A DNA stretch of 63,441 nt, taken from Microbacteriaceae bacterium PS02068. Lineage in GTDB: Bacteria; Actinomycetota; Actinomycetes; Actinomycetales; Microbacteriaceae. A program made the translations under genes and the position numbers. Under the pieces are notes generated by a model, which saw only the letters and a program-made list of their open reading frames with translations, did no database searches and was not told where the DNA came from. This document shows, piece by piece, positions 18,009-25,897 of this stretch. Every line of letters begins with the position of its first letter. Within the stretch, counting starts at the first letter, position 1. The DNA lies in contig JASCPF010000012.1 of the NCBI GenBank assembly GCA_029959325.1, positions 1 through 63,441 of the forward strand, in the 5' to 3' direction.

Positions 18009-18968
18009 TCAGCCGAGCGAGGCGAGTTCTTCCTGCGCGGTGGTGATCTGCTCTTCGGTCAGTGGCACAAACAGGGCGAGCGAGGCGATGTCGGCGGAGT
18101 TGGCGACGTAGAAGTCGACGAACTCTTTCACCTGCGGCTTGTCGGTGTACGCGGCGTTCTTGACATAGATGAACAGCGGGCGCCCCAGCGGCGTGTAGGT
18201 GCCGTCCTGCACGGTCTCGGTGCTCGGGTAGACGCCGTCGATGGATGCGGCGATGATCGTGCCCTCGTTCTCTTCGACGTAGCTCAGACCGAGGAAGCCG
18301 ATCGCACCCTGGTCCCCTGCGACGCCCTGAATGGTGATGTTGTCGTCCTCGGAGGGGCTGTAGTCGGTGCGGATCGCGCCGGTCTCACCGTTGACCTCTT
18401 CGGTGAAGTAGTCGAAGGTGCCCGAGTCGGTGCCGGCACCGAACAGGACCAGCGGGACGTCGGGGAAGCTCGGGTCAACGTCGGACCAGCTGTTGACAAC
18501 GCCCTCGGACTCGGGGCCCCAGATCTTCGCGACCTGCTCCAGGGTGAGGTCGGTTGCCCAGTCGTTTTCCGGGTTCAGGATGACCGACAGGCCGTCGTTG
18601 GCAGCGACGATCTCGGTGTACTCGACGCCGTTCGCTTCACATTCAGCGGCCTCTTCGTCCTTGATCGGACGGGACGCGTTGGAGATGTCGGTCTCGTCGG
18701 CGCAGAACGCCTTGAAGCCTCCACCGGTGCCGGAGGTGGCGACCGACACGTTGACCGACGAGTCCTCTTCGCGGAACAGGTCCGCGGCGGCCTCGGTGAG
18801 GGGGGCGACGGTCGACGATCCATCGGTGGTGACAGAGCCGCCGGCCCCGCCTCCGCTGGCCTCTCCTCCGCCAGTGCTGCCGGCGGACTGTCCGCCGCAG
18901 GCGCTCAATGCCAGGGCGGCGGCGGCGAGCGTCGCAACGGCAGCGAGCTTTGCTGTGGTCTTGTTCAC
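18009..18968 (-). CDS. pstS: periplasmic-type phosphate-binding lipoprotein
   Basis: 319 residues from GTG 18968, chosen because GAAGGAAAG lies at normal distance and the signal peptide then starts correctly (VNKTTAKLAAVATLAAAALALSACGG with lipobox LSAC). The mature part has GSSTVAPLTEAAADLF, TSGTGGGFKAFCADETDISNASRPI and VLFGAGTDSGTFDYFTEEV, the phosphate-coordinating Ser/Thr/Asp/Arg loops of PstS. These proteins discriminate strongly against arsenate. It is the first gene of a pst operon preceded by two type A ars operators. Confidence 0.95.
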   Translation of the reverse strand: MNKTTAKLAAVATLAAAALALSACGGQSAGSTGGGEASGGGAGGSVTTDGSSTVAPLTEAAADLFREEDSSVNVSVATSGTGGGFKAFCADETDISNASRPIKDEEAAECEANGVEYTEIVAANDGLSVILNPENDWATDLTLEQVAKIWGPESEGVVNSWSDVDPSFPDVPLVLFGAGTDSGTFDYFTEEVNGETGAIRTDYSPSEDDNITIQGVAGDQGAIGFLGLSYVEENEGTIIAASIDGVYPSTETVQDGTYTPLGRPLFIYVKNAAYTDKPQVKEFVDFYVANSADIASLALFVPLTEEQITTAQEELASLG

Positions 18969-19028
18969 GGGTGCGCTTTCCTTCGTGCCCGACATGGGCG
19001 TCAGGGCCCGCCGGTGCAAGGCAGGCCA

Positions 19029-19071
19029 GATAGATGATCTTCTATCCGTTTCACATAGAAGCTAATCTATG
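19029..19071. promoter_or_regulatory. tandem type A ars operators upstream of pstS
   Basis: Two 18-bp sites, GATAGA-N6-TCTATC (19029-19046) and CATAGA-N6-TCTATG (19054-19071), both with perfect 6-bp arms and centres 25 bp apart. They lie 61 bp upstream of the pstS start and match the sites at the arsC and divergent regulator promoters. This places the phosphate importer in the arsenic regulon. Confidence 0.82.
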
Positions 19072-19096
19072 TGAACGCGCGGTGAACGCAGCCCAG

Positions 19097-19393
19097 CTAT
19101 TCGGAGGCGATTGCGATGCCGTCGTGGACTTGATGCCCCTCAGCGGTGAGGAGGTACTGGTCGCGGCGACGAGCCACCCAGCCGAGATTTTCCAGCCGCC
19201 ACAGAACCTGGCCGCTCATGCGGGGAAGGGCGGACCTGTGGCGGGGACTGATGGTGGGATGCTGCCGTGCCCATTCGACCGCAATGTCGTCGAGGCTGAT
19301 CGGTCCGTGATCGGCAACGATGGTGAGGACGGTGCGGCGCACGCCCGTGAGATGTCGGCGGATGAACTCCGTGCCTGGGGAACCGTCGGTCAC
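19097..19393 (-). CDS. small winged-helix DNA-binding protein
   Basis: 98 residues from GTG 19393, chosen because it overlaps the acetyltransferase stop (GTGA). RRTVLTIVADHGPISLDDIAVEWARQHPTISPRHRSALPRMSGQVLWRLENLGWVARRRDQYLLTAEGHQ reads as a three-helix winged fold similar to the MarR/ArsR superfamily, with no cysteines. Third gene of the ArsO-like/ArsN1-like operon. The ligand is unknown. Confidence 0.68.
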   Translation of the reverse strand: MTDGSPGTEFIRRHLTGVRRTVLTIVADHGPISLDDIAVEWARQHPTISPRHRSALPRMSGQVLWRLENLGWVARRRDQYLLTAEGHQVHDGIAIASE

Positions 19394-19896
19394 GAGTCTG
19401 CTGCGCTTCTCCGCTCGATGAGGAGGGTGTCCCGCCACTGTCCCGCTTGGGCGCCGCGGCGGGACCGAGCGATTCTTTCCCGGCGGCCCACTATCCGGAA
19501 CCCGGCCGCGACATGCAGTTGGAGGCTGGCGCTGTTCTCCGGGAAGATGCTGGACTGGATCGTCCAATACCCGGCCGACTCTGCGCCCGCGATGAACGCC
19601 GCCATCAGCGTTCGTCCCACGCCCTGACCGCGGTGGTCACGATCGACATACACAGAGTGCTCGATCACACCCCGATATGCTTCCCGGCTGGACACTTGTG
19701 ACGCCGCCACCCAGCCGCGAACCCGGCCGTCGTCATCGGCGGCGACAAGACGGGGAGTATGCAGTTTGCTGGTGGTGAACTCTTCCCAGGTCGGCGGGTG
19801 CGTCTCGAAGGTCGCATCGCCCTCGTTGATTCCCTGCCGGTAGATCCTCTCCACGTCGGGCCAATCCGCTGGGGCGAGGGAGCGGACCTTTGTCAC
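19390..19896 (-). CDS. GNAT N-acetyltransferase, ArsN1-like (arsinothricin/phosphinothricin type)
   Basis: 168 residues from GTG 19896. VRSLAPADWPDVERIYRQGINEGDATFETHPPTWEEF is the classic start of phosphinothricin acetyltransferase (PAT/Bar) homologues. VSSREAYRGVIEHSVYVDRDHRGQGVGRTLMAAFI is the acetyl-CoA-binding motif A, and FRIVGRRERIARSRRGAQAGQWRDTLLIERR the usual tail. Within an arsenic island the expected substrate is arsinothricin, an organoarsenical antibiotic, detoxified by N-acetylation; this is inference from family and position. Its start overlaps the upstream flavoprotein stop. Confidence 0.84.
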   Translation of the reverse strand: MTKVRSLAPADWPDVERIYRQGINEGDATFETHPPTWEEFTTSKLHTPRLVAADDDGRVRGWVAASQVSSREAYRGVIEHSVYVDRDHRGQGVGRTLMAAFIAGAESAGYWTIQSSIFPENSASLQLHVAAGFRIVGRRERIARSRRGAQAGQWRDTLLIERRSAADS

Positions 19897-21209
19897 GAAC
19901 AGCAACCGCCGGCTGACCCGAGGTCCGTGGAGCAGACGCCCGTGGCGGGGAGAACCAGCTCGACCTGGGTGGCGGCAGCCATGTCGCCCGCGAGCCACGC
20001 GGTCACCGAACGGACCTGCTCGTACCCGGTTGTGAGCAGGAACGTGGGGGCGCGACCGTACGACTTCATTCCGACGATGAAGAACCCGCGTTCCGGGTGG
20101 GTGAGCTCACCGAACCCGTGGGGCTCCACCGTGCCGCAGGAGTGCACGTTCGGATCGATGAGCGGGGCGAGCCGCTTGGGGGCCTCGACGATGTCGTCCA
20201 GTTCCAGGCGAATCTCGCGCAGCATGTCGAGGTCGGGCCGGAACCCGGTTGCGTTGACGACGATGTCGGTGGTGTGCGTCACCACCTCTCCGTCTCGATG
20301 ACCGATCAGTTCCACCGCGGCGCCTGCCCGGCCCGCACGGATGATCTCGAATCCGTCGACGAGATCGATGTCACCGCGGTCCACCGCGCGATCCACGCGC
20401 GAGCCCAGGTGAGCGCGCCCGACGAGTTCATCGTCCGGCGACGAGGACACCCGCACGGCCTGCGCGTTGCGAATCAGCCAGGACACCGTCGTGCCTTCCT
20501 CCTCGCGGGCAAGTGACACCAGTCCGAGAAGTGTGTTCGCGGCAGAGTGCCCGGCGCCGACGACGGTGACGTGCTTGCCTGCGAAGTGGGCGCGGTCCCG
20601 GCCGAGCACGTCGGGAAGTGCCGTCATCACGTGGCCGGCGATCTCGCCCAGTCCCAGAAGTTCCAGCCCGCTGGAAGCCAACGAGTTCGGTGACGAATAG
20701 GTGCCTGACGCGTCGATCACCGCGCGCGCCACCACCTCGGCCACGTTGCCTTCGGTATCGCGCGTTCGGATGACGAACGGCGTCGCATCCCGCCCGCGAC
20801 TGCGCGTGCGATCCATTCCTTCCCGGGACACGGCAGTCACGTACAGCCCCGTCCGAATCGTCGATGCGATCTCCTCCAGCTGAGCCAGTGGGTCGACGTA
20901 CAAGTCCACCAGCTCGGCTCCCGTTGGCGCCCGCTCCGGTGAGGGAAGTTCCCAGCCTCGTGCTTCCAGAAGGCGACGCGACGCCGGATCCACCAGGTGC
21001 TTCCACGGGGAGAACAGGCGAGTATGGCCCCACGCCCGCACGCTCGCGGCGACCGTCTCGCCCGCCTCGAGAACTATGAAGTCGATACCGCGCTCTACGA
21101 GATTCGCGGCCGCAGCCAACCCGACTGGTCCTGCACCGATGATCACCACGGGCAGCGTCGCCAGACGATCGCTCACAGCGACACGCGGCGTGAGATCCAA
21201 CAAGGTCAT
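19893..21209 (-). CDS. ArsO-like FAD/NAD(P)-dependent monooxygenase
   Basis: 438 residues from ATG 21209, with AAGGAGTGGTC upstream. LPVVIIGAGPVGLAAAANLVERG is the FAD Rossmann motif, and KHVTVVGAGHSAANTLLGL the NAD(P) motif near residue 210. FSPWKHLVDPASRRLLEARGWELPSPERAPTGAELVDLYVDPLA resembles flavin-containing monooxygenases associated with ars operons (ArsO). The C-terminus ends in GSAGGCCS, a vicinal cysteine pair that could bind As(III). First gene of an operon with the ArsN1-like acetyltransferase. Divergent from a cysteine-type arsR. Confidence 0.82.
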   Translation of the reverse strand: MTLLDLTPRVAVSDRLATLPVVIIGAGPVGLAAAANLVERGIDFIVLEAGETVAASVRAWGHTRLFSPWKHLVDPASRRLLEARGWELPSPERAPTGAELVDLYVDPLAQLEEIASTIRTGLYVTAVSREGMDRTRSRGRDATPFVIRTRDTEGNVAEVVARAVIDASGTYSSPNSLASSGLELLGLGEIAGHVMTALPDVLGRDRAHFAGKHVTVVGAGHSAANTLLGLVSLAREEEGTTVSWLIRNAQAVRVSSSPDDELVGRAHLGSRVDRAVDRGDIDLVDGFEIIRAGRAGAAVELIGHRDGEVVTHTTDIVVNATGFRPDLDMLREIRLELDDIVEAPKRLAPLIDPNVHSCGTVEPHGFGELTHPERGFFIVGMKSYGRAPTFLLTTGYEQVRSVTAWLAGDMAAATQVELVLPATGVCSTDLGSAGGCCS

Positions 21210-21223
21210 GACCACTCCTTCAC

Positions 21224-21245
21224 AACATCGACAAGCTTCGATGTT
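21224..21245. promoter_or_regulatory. type B ars operator
   Basis: AACATCGA-CAAGCT-TCGATGTT, perfect 8-bp arms and a 6-bp spacer, 15 bp upstream of the ArsO-like gene start. It shares the ATCGA-N6-TCGAT core with sites at 21278 and 21688. Predicted target of the cysteine-type ArsR encoded at 21296. Confidence 0.8.
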
Positions 21246-21277
21246 CATTCCTACTCGCCCTATAGATCCCTGTCAAT

Positions 21278-21293
21278 ATCGGCTATTGTCGAT
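21278..21293. promoter_or_regulatory. imperfect type B operator at the arsR start
   Basis: ATCGG-CTATTG-TCGAT, one mismatch in the left arm, ending three bases before the arsR ATG. A TTGACA box for the opposite strand lies at 21271-21276. Binding would block both divergent genes. The absence of a ribosome-binding site before the ATG suggests a leaderless arsR message. Confidence 0.62.
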
Positions 21294-21295
21294 GC

Positions 21296-21664
21296 ATGGT
21301 CACCACGCTCGACGTCACCGACATCACTGCCATCGCCGAGACCGGCGCTGATAGCTGCTGCACCTCGCTCGTTCGTGAACCAATGACTGCGGAGGAGGCC
21401 GAGTCCCTCGCTCTGACCATGAAGGCTCTGGCAGACCCCGCCCGCCTGCGGCTGCTTTCCATCGTTGCCGCATCCGAGAACTCGGAAGCCTGCGTGTGCG
21501 ACCTGATCGAACCCATCGGCCTCAGTCAGCCGACCGTCTCGCACCACTTGAAGGTCCTCACTGCGGCGGGGTTCCTCACCCGTAGCAAGCGCGCAACCTG
21601 GGCCTACTTCACTCTCGTGCCGGGGGCTCTCGACCGGGTATCGCGCTTCTTCGCCATCACATAA
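21296..21664 (+). CDS. arsR: As(III)-responsive repressor ArsR, cysteine type
   Basis: 122 residues. MTAEEAESLALTMKALADPARLRLLSIVAASENSEACVCDLIEPIGLSQPTVSHHLKVLTAAGFLTRSKRATWAYFTL is an ArsR winged helix. Cysteines at 21-22 (SCC near the N-terminus) and at 66 and 68 (ACVCDL) resemble the Corynebacterium glutamicum ArsR arrangement, in which an N-terminal Cys pair and a helix-4 Cys bind As(III) and release DNA. Likely controls the divergent ArsO-like operon and the downstream acr3. Confidence 0.93.
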   Translation: MVTTLDVTDITAIAETGADSCCTSLVREPMTAEEAESLALTMKALADPARLRLLSIVAASENSEACVCDLIEPIGLSQPTVSHHLKVLTAAGFLTRSKRATWAYFTLVPGALDRVSRFFAIT

Positions 21665-21687
21665 GACCCAGCCGCTCCGCGGAGAGC

Positions 21688-21736
21688 ATCGACGCTTGTC
21701 GATATTCTGCTACGCTTCATATCGAAATTCATCTAT
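21688..21736. promoter_or_regulatory. acr3 promoter with a type B and a hybrid operator
   Basis: ATCGA-CGCTTG-TCGAT (21688-21703) is a perfect type B site. ATCGA-AATTCA-TCTAT (21721-21736) combines a type B left arm with a type A right arm, as if both regulators could reach it. The second site ends 15 bp before the acr3 start. Confidence 0.68.
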
Positions 21737-21750
21737 GAATGAGGAGTGAA

Positions 21751-22851
21751 GTGAGCACGACTATCGCGCCCGCCCGTCTGGGAACACTGGACAGATACCT
21801 GCCCGTATGGATCCTGCTCGCCATGGGTGCAGGTCTTGCCCTTGCCGTCCTGGCCCCCGGTTTCGGAGAATTCCTTCACGCGGCGTCGATCGGCACCATC
21901 AGCATCCCCATCGCCATCGGACTGCTGGTCATGATGTATCCCGTCCTCGCCAAAGTGAGGTACTCCGACGCAGCGATCGTCGCCCGCGACAAGCGGCTAC
22001 TGATCTCCTCACTCGTCCTCAACTGGCTCGTCGGCCCCGCGCTGATGTTTGCTCTCGCCTGGCTGCTGCTCCCCGACCTGCCCGAATACCGCACCGGGCT
22101 CATCATCGTTGGCCTCGCCCGCTGCATCGCGATGGTCCTCATCTGGAACGATCTCGCCTGTGGCGACCGCGAAGCAGCGGCCTTCCTCGTTGCCATCAAC
22201 TCCGTCTTCCAAGTGATCGCGTTCGCCGCCCTCGGCTGGTTCTACCTGCAGATCCTCCCCACCTGGCTCGGTCTCCCCACAACCAGCGCCGAGTTCTCTA
22301 TCTGGGCCATCACCCTCAGCGTGCTCGTCTTCCTCGGCATCCCCCTGCTCGCCGGATACCTCTCACGCCGCATCGGAGAACGCCGTCGCGGCCGCGATTG
22401 GTACGAAACCGTCTTCCTCCCCCGGATCAGCCCCCTCGCCCTCGGAGGCCTCCTCTTCACGATCGTCATGCTCTTCGCCCTGCAGGGGCAGCAGGTCATC
22501 GATCGTCCCCTCGATGTCGCCCGCATCGCCCTTCCCCTCCTGGCCTACTTCATCGCGATGTTCCTTATCGGATTCGGCACTGGTAAGACCATTGGCCTGA
22601 CCTACGAACGCACCACCACACTTGCCTTCACAGCCGCCGGCAACAACTTCGAACTCGCTATCGCCGTCGCCATCGGCACCTTCGGCGCCACCAGCGGACA
22701 AGCGCTCGCCGGCATCGTCGGGCCACTCATCGAAGTTCCCGTCCTCGTCGGACTCGTCTACGTCGCTCTCTGGCTACGCCCTCGGCTCTTCCCCGCCACC
22801 GATGGAGACCTCCACATCGATCGCCGACGTGTGCAGGACGTCACCACCTGA
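21751..22851 (+). CDS. acr3: arsenite efflux permease Acr3
   Basis: 366 residues from GTG 21751, chosen over an ATG at 21739 because GAGGAG (21741-21746) is correctly spaced only for it. Ten membrane segments are apparent. Family motifs: VLAKVRYSD, NWLVGPALMFALAWLLLPDLPEYRTGLIIVGLARCIAMVLIWNDLACGD (conserved Cys125 in helix 4) and the helix 9 motif AAGNNFELAIAVAIGTFG with its essential Glu. Exports As(OH)3 with the membrane potential. Followed by a DUF2180 protein and a reductase. Confidence 0.96.
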   Translation: MSTTIAPARLGTLDRYLPVWILLAMGAGLALAVLAPGFGEFLHAASIGTISIPIAIGLLVMMYPVLAKVRYSDAAIVARDKRLLISSLVLNWLVGPALMFALAWLLLPDLPEYRTGLIIVGLARCIAMVLIWNDLACGDREAAAFLVAINSVFQVIAFAALGWFYLQILPTWLGLPTTSAEFSIWAITLSVLVFLGIPLLAGYLSRRIGERRRGRDWYETVFLPRISPLALGGLLFTIVMLFALQGQQVIDRPLDVARIALPLLAYFIAMFLIGFGTGKTIGLTYERTTTLAFTAAGNNFELAIAVAIGTFGATSGQALAGIVGPLIEVPVLVGLVYVALWLRPRLFPATDGDLHIDRRRVQDVTT

Positions 22852-22891
22852 ACCTCTCCGCCGCACCGTGGCAACCCTCGAAGGAGCACTC

Positions 22892-23098
22892 ATGAACTGT
22901 TACGAACACGCCACCCTGGACATCACCGTTCCCGCGGTTGCCGTCTGCCCTCACTGCGGCGCCGCGCTCTGCACCGAGCATCTCCACAAATGCGAGAAGG
23001 AATCGTTCTTCAACAACGTCATCGGCAACCCCCGCCAACTCGCGCCCAAACGAGAGATGTGCTGCGCTTCCTGCGCCCAATCCCAGTGCGCCAGCTGA
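22892..23098 (+). CDS. DUF2180-type cysteine-rich small protein
   Basis: 68 residues with an AAGGAG ribosome-binding site, 40 bp after acr3. MNCYEHAT, AVCPHCGAALCTEHLHKCE and REMCCASCAQSQC place nine cysteines and several histidines in a zinc-ribbon-like pattern characteristic of DUF2180 proteins of actinobacteria. A role in As(III) or metal handling is inferred from the cysteines and the position between acr3 and arsC. Confidence 0.82.
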   Translation: MNCYEHATLDITVPAVAVCPHCGAALCTEHLHKCEKESFFNNVIGNPRQLAPKREMCCASCAQSQCAS

Positions 23099-23136
23099 CA
23101 CCCCCAAACACCACGGATCTCAGGAGTAGACCCCCA

Positions 23137-23532
23137 ATGACAAGCAACCCGACCGTCTTGTTCATCTGCCAGCACAACGCTGGCCGCTCTCAACTGGCCG
23201 CCGCGCTGCTCGAGCACCTAGCCGGCGATCGATTCACGGCCACGTCCGCCGGCCTCTCCCCCGCCGAAGAAGTGAATCCCGCGGTGGCCGCGACCGTCGC
23301 GGAGTTGGGGATGGACATCACCGATCGAGTGCCGCGCGAGGTCACCGCAAGCGACCTCGAATCTGCTGACGTGGTTGTGCTTATGAAGCCTGGCCTCGCT
23401 CTACCTTCTACGCCTCGCGGCAAAGTCTTGGACTGGACCTTCCCCAACCCGGAGACATGGGACGCAGACGCGGTGCGGCCGCTGCGCGAGGCGGTGTCTG
23501 ACAAGATCACCGCGGCGTTCCTCGCTCGCTAG
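23137..23532 (+). CDS. arsenate reductase, single-cysteine (mycothiol-dependent type)
   Basis: 131 residues with P-loop CQHNAGRS (Cys11). This is the only cysteine in the protein: the CGDAC motif of the other four is replaced by MKPGLALP, and the tail has GKVLDWTFPNPETWDADAVRPLREAV. A lone cysteine fits the mechanism of C. glutamicum ArsC1/ArsC2, where mycothiol forms an arseno-adduct later resolved by mycoredoxin. Last gene of the acr3 operon. Confidence 0.88.
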   Translation: MTSNPTVLFICQHNAGRSQLAAALLEHLAGDRFTATSAGLSPAEEVNPAVAATVAELGMDITDRVPREVTASDLESADVVVLMKPGLALPSTPRGKVLDWTFPNPETWDADAVRPLREAVSDKITAAFLAR

Positions 23533-23627
23533 ACCTGAACGGGGGCAGCGCCGCCCCTCGGGGCAGACCCGAACTCCTGGCCGCGATGTTCGCGCCCGAT
23601 GACTGGCGCGAGGTCATTGACGACCCG

Positions 23628-24860
23628 TCACGCCCGCTCCCCGAGCGTCAGCACCAGCTCGCGCTTGTCCGCGAATGGCTCATCGTGTCGTGGGCGCGCG
23701 CCGGCGCCATCAGTGTCGTGTTCGGGCATGACACGGTAATCCGACCGGGCTTCTCCATCGACGTCAGCTGAGCCGCTCGAGTCGCGTGACGGCGCGGGTA
23801 GCGGAAAGTCGAGGTCGTCGGGCAGCAAGCGCGCTCGATTCAGGATGGAGTTGCGCGGTGCTCCCCAGGATGGTGGCGCGTCCCAACTGCTCGGCATGCG
23901 CACCGTATCAAGGTGACGCAGAAGGCACGCACGGTTCGAACGAGCCGAAGCGAGGAGCGCCTTATCGAGGCCGCAGCTGATGGTCTTCACCCCGTACGCC
24001 TTCTTGGCTCCGTAGGCCGCCATGACCGCATTCTGGCTTCGCTCCACGACCAGCCGCGAGATCTCCCGCAGATGCCGGCCACCCGTTCCTCCCAACACAC
24101 CTGCCACAGCCGCCTGCATGATCTCGACCTGATCCCGCGACTTGTATCGCGGGCTCAGCAGGTACCTCAGATACTCCGGATCGATCAGGATGCCAGTGAG
24201 CGCGACTGCCTCGGGGTAGACGCAGAGCAGAGCGTCTTCGTACGCCCCTTCGAGCGAGACGCCGAACTCGTCGGCGCGTAGTTGCGCGCGCTCTGCGGCG
24301 TCGGGCGAGTCCCGAAGCGCCGCAAGGAGAAGCCTCACCGCGAGTTGCAGTTCCCCGGTGTGGAGCGCGATGCCATGGAACCAGAGCTTTCCACTCATCC
24401 ATCTCTCTGCGCGACCGAACTCCGAGTACCTGGCCACGTCGACGTCACGTCCGGAGATATGCCACCGTCGATGATGGAGACAAACTCCGGCCCCGCGTCT
24501 CCGAGTTGTGGTCGGCGTTCCAGCGGAGCATCGCAGACACTCGGTGCGCGGCGTCTGAGGTTGAGAGCACCGTCGGCACCTGCCCGGGCTCCACCCGTAG
24601 TGGCTACACCTCACGAACATGTAGTGCTTCATCGCGTGCTTCGCGAAGTGACCCGCTGCGAGCCCTCCGAGCGCCTCGACGAGTCCCGGAACCTTCTCGA
24701 CGTCGGGGTTCGTCTCCGGCAGCTTGCCGAGGTCTCGGATGTGAAGCCGCAGGTCGCGAAAGGTGAGACCGTTGGCGGGAGCAAGTCGCCCGACATAGCC
24801 GACGACGGTCTCTCCGGGAAGCGGTCGGATGGAGACCGGAAGCGCGACGGGCCGGATCAC
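23628..24860 (-). CDS. tniQ: TniQ/TnsD-type target-selection protein (element 1)
   Basis: 410 residues. The TniQ N-terminal domain LPVSIRPLPGETVVGYVGRLAPANGLTFRDLRLHI is followed by zinc fingers using Cys85, Cys95, Cys98, Cys108, Cys111, Cys127 and nearby histidines, then GRAERWMSGKLWFHGIALHTGELQLA and a helical C-terminal region. TniQ/TnsD proteins bind target DNA and recruit the TnsC-like ATPase. The start overlaps the tniB stop (ATGA). It is the last transposition gene; the cargo follows. Confidence 0.9.
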   Translation of the reverse strand: MIRPVALPVSIRPLPGETVVGYVGRLAPANGLTFRDLRLHIRDLGKLPETNPDVEKVPGLVEALGGLAAGHFAKHAMKHYMFVRCSHYGWSPGRCRRCSQPQTPRTECLRCSAGTPTTTRRRGAGVCLHHRRWHISGRDVDVARYSEFGRAERWMSGKLWFHGIALHTGELQLAVRLLLAALRDSPDAAERAQLRADEFGVSLEGAYEDALLCVYPEAVALTGILIDPEYLRYLLSPRYKSRDQVEIMQAAVAGVLGGTGGRHLREISRLVVERSQNAVMAAYGAKKAYGVKTISCGLDKALLASARSNRACLLRHLDTVRMPSSWDAPPSWGAPRNSILNRARLLPDDLDFPLPAPSRDSSGSADVDGEARSDYRVMPEHDTDGAGARPRHDEPFADKRELVLTLGERA

Positions 24861-25897
24861 TGGCCGGGCCCCTCGTCGAGTTGGCGCCGCGCACGGCGGC
24901 GGCGCTCGTCATCCATCGCCGCCCGCAATCGACTGAAGTTGAGGCGCTCCGACTCCGACTCCATGGCCTCGATCACGGCCAGCTCGATGATGCCTGCCAC
25001 TTCGCCGACCCGGCCGTGGCTGGCTTCCCAGAGCAACTCGGCGTCGTCGACGATTGAGCCCGACTCCTGCGAAACCAACTTCGCGTTGGCCTCCAGATCC
25101 TCGAGCAGCGCGCACCATCGATCGCGATTGCGCTGATTGTTCAACTGGTGTGCGTCGAGGTCCATGATCCTGAATCGGGTCGCCACCTGGGCTGCCCAAC
25201 CTCCGTCCAGGAGACCCGTGTCTTCGACGTTGGCGCCGACGTACACGAACGTCGCCTGGCACTTCTCGGATAGCTGCTTGAGATAGTTCGTCGCATCAGA
25301 GGCCCCCTGCCGGTCCTGGTTCAGGTTGTGAATCTCATCGATGATGATGAGTTCCGTACCGCACCGCTCGACGACATCCGCAAGACCGTTAAGCAGTTCC
25401 GGGGCGGTCATCCGCGGGCGCGTCGGACGCCCGAGGAAATGGTGGAACTCGACGAGCAGCGACTTTGGGGTGCAGTCCGACGGTGTCGACACGTAGATCA
25501 CTGGGATCACGCTCCGTTGACCACGCGGGTTGCCGCGGACCCGGCGCTGAATCTCGAACTCCTTCGCAAGGCGAGTGACGGTCGTCGACTTCCCCGCGTT
25601 GGGGACACCGTTGATGATGAGACCGAACTTGCCGCCGCGTTTGCGAGCGTTCGCCACCATCCGCAGTCGAAGCTCGTCCCTGATCGCCCTGACCTCCGCG
25701 GTCAGAGAGATGCGACCGTTCGCCATGAAGTCCAGGCGCCGCAAGCAGTACGCGGTTCGCTCGTCTTCGCTGAGTGCATCGAGTGCGTTGCGAGTCATGA
25801 CCTCCGGCTCGACGAGTTGCTCCCCCACGAAGTCGGACCAGCCCTCCTTCGTCTGCCAGTTGGGCTTCTTCAGCGAGCCGATGCTCAGATCAATCAT
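24857..25897 (-). CDS. tniB: TniB/TnsC-type AAA+ transposition ATPase (element 1)
   Basis: 346 residues from ATG 25897, which overlaps the transposase stop by 8 bp. Walker A GVPNAGKST (97-105), Walker B ELIIIDEIHNLNQ (Asp187, Glu188), sensor region TFVYVGANVEDTGLLDGG and VATRFRIMDLD. Connects TniQ-bound target DNA to the transposase by forming ATP-dependent filaments. Confidence 0.92.
   Translation of the reverse strand: MIDLSIGSLKKPNWQTKEGWSDFVGEQLVEPEVMTRNALDALSEDERTAYCLRRLDFMANGRISLTAEVRAIRDELRLRMVANARKRGGKFGLIINGVPNAGKSTTVTRLAKEFEIQRRVRGNPRGQRSVIPVIYVSTPSDCTPKSLLVEFHHFLGRPTRPRMTAPELLNGLADVVERCGTELIIIDEIHNLNQDRQGASDATNYLKQLSEKCQATFVYVGANVEDTGLLDGGWAAQVATRFRIMDLDAHQLNNQRNRDRWCALLEDLEANAKLVSQESGSIVDDAELLWEASHGRVGEVAGIIELAVIEAMESESERLNFSRLRAAMDDERRRRARRQLDEGPGQ

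Noticed and set aside
23586..23771. 61-residue plus-strand reading frame after the last arsenate reductase
   Set aside because: It lies mostly opposite the 3' end of tniQ, has no ribosome-binding site or family resemblance, and is best read as antisense shadow.
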